From JBEIJQ01 sp040380145 (GTDB lineage Bacteria > Bacteroidota > Bacteroidia > Chitinophagales > Saprospiraceae): DNA of 7,207 nucleotides. The stretch covers positions 1 to 7,207 of the forward strand of contig JBEIJQ010000155.1 in assembly GCA_040380145.1 (NCBI GenBank), written 5' to 3'. Position numbers and translations under genes: made by a program. The notes under the pieces were generated by a model. The model was given only the letters and a program-made list of their open reading frames with translations, was not told where the DNA came from and did not search any database. This document shows positions 5,759 through 7,207 of the stretch, piece after piece. The stretch's first letter is position 1, and each line of letters starts with the position of its first letter.

Positions 5759-6880
5759 ATGATCGAAAGGACCATTTCGCGGACACTACGGGAGAAGTTT
5801 TTCAAGGGCAAAGCCTTGGTGCTTCTCGGCTCCCGGCAAGTCGGGAAAACGACGCTCATCAAGCAGTTGCTGTTGGATAAGGAGCATTTGTTTTTGAACG
5901 GCGATGATCCGGCGATCCGTTCGTTGTTGGAGGGAGCCGGGGTTTCCAAGCTCAAGGCCATCTTGGGCCGTCACACCATTGTCTTCGTGGACGAGGCCCA
6001 GCGAATCCCGGACATCGGGTTGACGGCCAAAATGATCGTGGACAATTTCCCCGAGGTACAGCTGCTTCTGAGCGGGTCGTCCGCTCTTGAGATCAGCAAT
6101 TCCACACAGGAGTCATTGACCGGGAGAAAATTCGAGTACCATTTGTATCCGATCAGTTGGGAAGAGTTCGAATCCCATGTGGGCTACTTGGAAGCGGAGC
6201 AACAGATCGAAGAGCGGCTGATTTTTGGGATGTACCCCGATGTGCTGAACAATCGTTCGGAAGCGCGCGAAATTTTGGGACAACTTACGGCCAGTTACTT
6301 GTACAAGGACGTGTTGTCGTTGACGGGCATTCGCAGGCCGGAATTGCTTGACCGACTGTTGAAGGCTTTGGCCCTGCAATTGGGCAGCGAGGTTTCCTAC
6401 AACGAACTTTCCCGTTTTTTGGAAACGGACAAAGCGACCGTGGCGCGGTACATCGATTTGCTGGAAAAGGCTTTCATCGTGTTCAGGCTGAACAGTTTCA
6501 GCCGAAACCAGCGCAACGAGATCAAGCAGAACCGCAAGATTTACTTTTACGACAACGGCATCCGAAACATGATCATCGGCCATTTGGCGCCCCTGGACCT
6601 GCGGTCCGACAAGGGTGCCTTGTGGGAAAACTTTTTGGTTTCCGAGCGCGTAAAAGCAAAGGCATATCATCAAATGTACGCCCACCACTACTTTTGGCGA
6701 ACGGTGCAGCAGCAAGAAATAGATTTCGTCGAAGAATGCGACGGCCGTTTGACCGCTTACGAGTTCAAGTGGAAAAACAGTTCCAATCACCGTTTCCCGG
6801 CTTCGTTTTTGCAGCACTATGGGGCGGAGGGAAAGGTGATCGGAAGGGAAAATTTCAGGGAATTTGTTTTCGGAAAATAA
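5759..6880 (+). CDS. AAA_14/DUF4143 family ATP-binding protein
   Basis: This 373-residue protein has an N-terminal P-loop ATPase domain (AAA_14) and a C-terminal DUF4143 region. Walker A is GSRQVGKTT (24-32), Walker B is TIVFVDEAQ (73-81), a sensor-1-like strand is LLLSGSSA (102-109), and ESLTGRKFEYHLYPISWEEF (118-137) is the usual family signature with a candidate arginine finger. SYNELSRFLETDKATVARYI (213-232) reads as a winged helix-turn-helix. The end has KGALWENFLVSE (285-296), then EIDFVEE (320-326) and EFKWK (335-339), a PD-(D/E)XK-like arrangement (E-x-D ... E-x-K). Members are widespread and often multicopy; their cellular role is poorly defined. The ATG at 5759 is preferred over an in-frame TTG at 5750, which would put the start inside the palindrome. 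A sampled stretch is about 50-53% G+C versus about 65% in panC, consistent with later acquisition. The gene appears intact. Confidence 0.94.
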   Translation: MIERTISRTLREKFFKGKALVLLGSRQVGKTTLIKQLLLDKEHLFLNGDDPAIRSLLEGAGVSKLKAILGRHTIVFVDEAQRIPDIGLTAKMIVDNFPEVQLLLSGSSALEISNSTQESLTGRKFEYHLYPISWEEFESHVGYLEAEQQIEERLIFGMYPDVLNNRSEAREILGQLTASYLYKDVLSLTGIRRPELLDRLLKALALQLGSEVSYNELSRFLETDKATVARYIDLLEKAFIVFRLNSFSRNQRNEIKQNRKIYFYDNGIRNMIIGHLAPLDLRSDKGALWENFLVSERVKAKAYHQMYAHHYFWRTVQQQEIDFVEECDGRLTAYEFKWKNSSNHRFPASFLQHYGAEGKVIGRENFREFVFGK

Positions 6881-7052
6881 GAGATCCTCCTTTTCGGCCT
6901 TGGCTACTTTCTTCCCGAGTTGTTCAGGCCAGAATGACCCTTTGCATAAAAGTCGCGCTTGTAGATTGGGCTGCCTGTTTTCCTCGTGAAAATCCTTGAT
7001 CGTATAAAATTTCCTTGCGCGGACAGTTGGCTTTCCAGGTTTTATCCCAAAA

Positions 7053-7109
7053 TTGTCATTAGACTTTTTTTGATCTGCTCAATTTGGGTCACTTTTAGAC
7101 TTTTTCATC
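7053..7109. repeat. imperfect direct repeat pair containing TTAGACTTTTT
   Basis: TTAGACTTTTT occurs at 7059-7069 and 7095-7105, each preceded by GTCA (directly at 7055-7058, and in GGGTCACTT at 7086-7094) and followed within a few bases by ATC. The unit is about 22-24 bases with small gaps. The TGGGTCACTTTT block recalls the multiple terminal repeats of IS21-like elements, but no transposase is present, so this would be at most a remnant end. Confidence 0.4.
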
Positions 7110-7154
7110 GGTAGCGTTTGGGCTGTTCGCGAGGTGATTTGTTCCTTGATGGAC

Positions 7155-7193
7155 TTTCTTTTTCTTTTTCTTCTTCCCAAAAAGAAAAAGAAA
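7155..7193. repeat. perfect 15-base-pair A/T-rich hairpin
   Basis: TTTCTTTTTCTTTTT (7155-7169) is exactly complementary to AAAAAGAAAAAGAAA (7179-7193), with the nine-base loop CTTCTTCCC. It is followed by CCAAAGTAAATCCC at the window end. The stem is almost all A:T with two G:C pairs. Without a GC-rich stem it is a poor intrinsic terminator. The form fits a dispersed intergenic repeat or extragenic palindrome; similar pyrimidine/purine hairpins exist in Bacteroidota from memory. It contains a 17-codon frame (7149-7202) reading FLFLFLLP then KKKKKPK, which follows from the repeat and is not called as a gene. Confidence 0.7.
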
Positions 7194-7207
7194 CCAAAGT
7201 AAATCCC

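Larger units (their letters stand above)
6881..7207. other. AT-rich intergenic region after the ATPase gene
   Basis: No gene is supported. There is no clear GC-rich hairpin followed by a U-run immediately after the ATPase stop. A minus-strand frame is open from about 7078 through this region and on into the antisense of the ATPase gene, but it has no recognisable motif. The distal part carries an imperfect repeat pair (7053-7109) and a strong A/T-rich hairpin (7155-7193), listed separately. Confidence 0.6.

Noticed and set aside
6113..7078. Minus-strand frame open from about 7078 through the antisense of the ATPase
   Set aside because: More than 300 codons are open, but most is antisense to a well-supported gene. 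The non-overlapping part (containing KFYTIKDFHEE) has no recognised family and no convincing start.
7149..7202. 17-codon ORF (MDFLFLFLLP then lysines)
   Set aside because: The coding pattern follows from the T/C and A/G arms of the hairpin; nothing supports translation.

Overview
The window looks like chromosomal DNA of a member of the Bacteroidota with fairly high GC in its core genes, plausibly a Saprospiria/Lewinella-like lineage, although the genus is inference. The signs are a DUF4270 lipoprotein, a half-length 'glycogen/starch synthase' next to panC, no clear Shine-Dalgarno sequences at the starts, and -7 boxes of the Bacteroidota type TAnnTTTG (TATTTTTG before glmS, TATCTTTG before the glycosyltransferase gene).

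Layout. 1-406: AT-richer DNA downstream of glmS with no intact gene; a possible small decayed frame interrupted by TAA lies on the minus strand. 407-4540: three minus-strand genes in the transcription order short GT5-like synthase (3755-4540), DUF4270 lipoprotein (2366-3688), glmS (407-2245). glmS has its own likely promoter in the 120-base gap. 4541-4702: divergent intergenic region with a strong minus-strand promoter, an upstream ATG and a run of 12 G (C on the sense strand). 4703-5551: panC on the plus strand. 5552-5758: repeat-rich spacer with four tandem AATCCTGA-like units, then four alternating copies of an ATCCCC(AAAAAT) motif that end two bases before the next start codon. 5759-6880: an AAA_14/DUF4143 ATPase. 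6881-7207: AT-rich spacer with an imperfect repeat pair and a 15-base-pair perfect A/T-rich hairpin.

How the genes relate. GlmS makes glucosamine-6-phosphate for peptidoglycan and lipopolysaccharide, and the two genes upstream of it (a sugar-nucleotide-type fold and an exported lipoprotein) suggest a link to envelope or carbohydrate metabolism. PanC makes pantothenate for CoA and is a divergently transcribed housekeeping neighbour. The ATPase differs from panC in base composition, sits among repeats, and occupies the place where panD is often found in this phylum, so it looks like an accessory insertion. The most unusual features are the palindrome array that covers the ATPase promoter and start region, and the C12 tract, whose length decides whether an upstream ATG is in frame with the glycosyltransferase.
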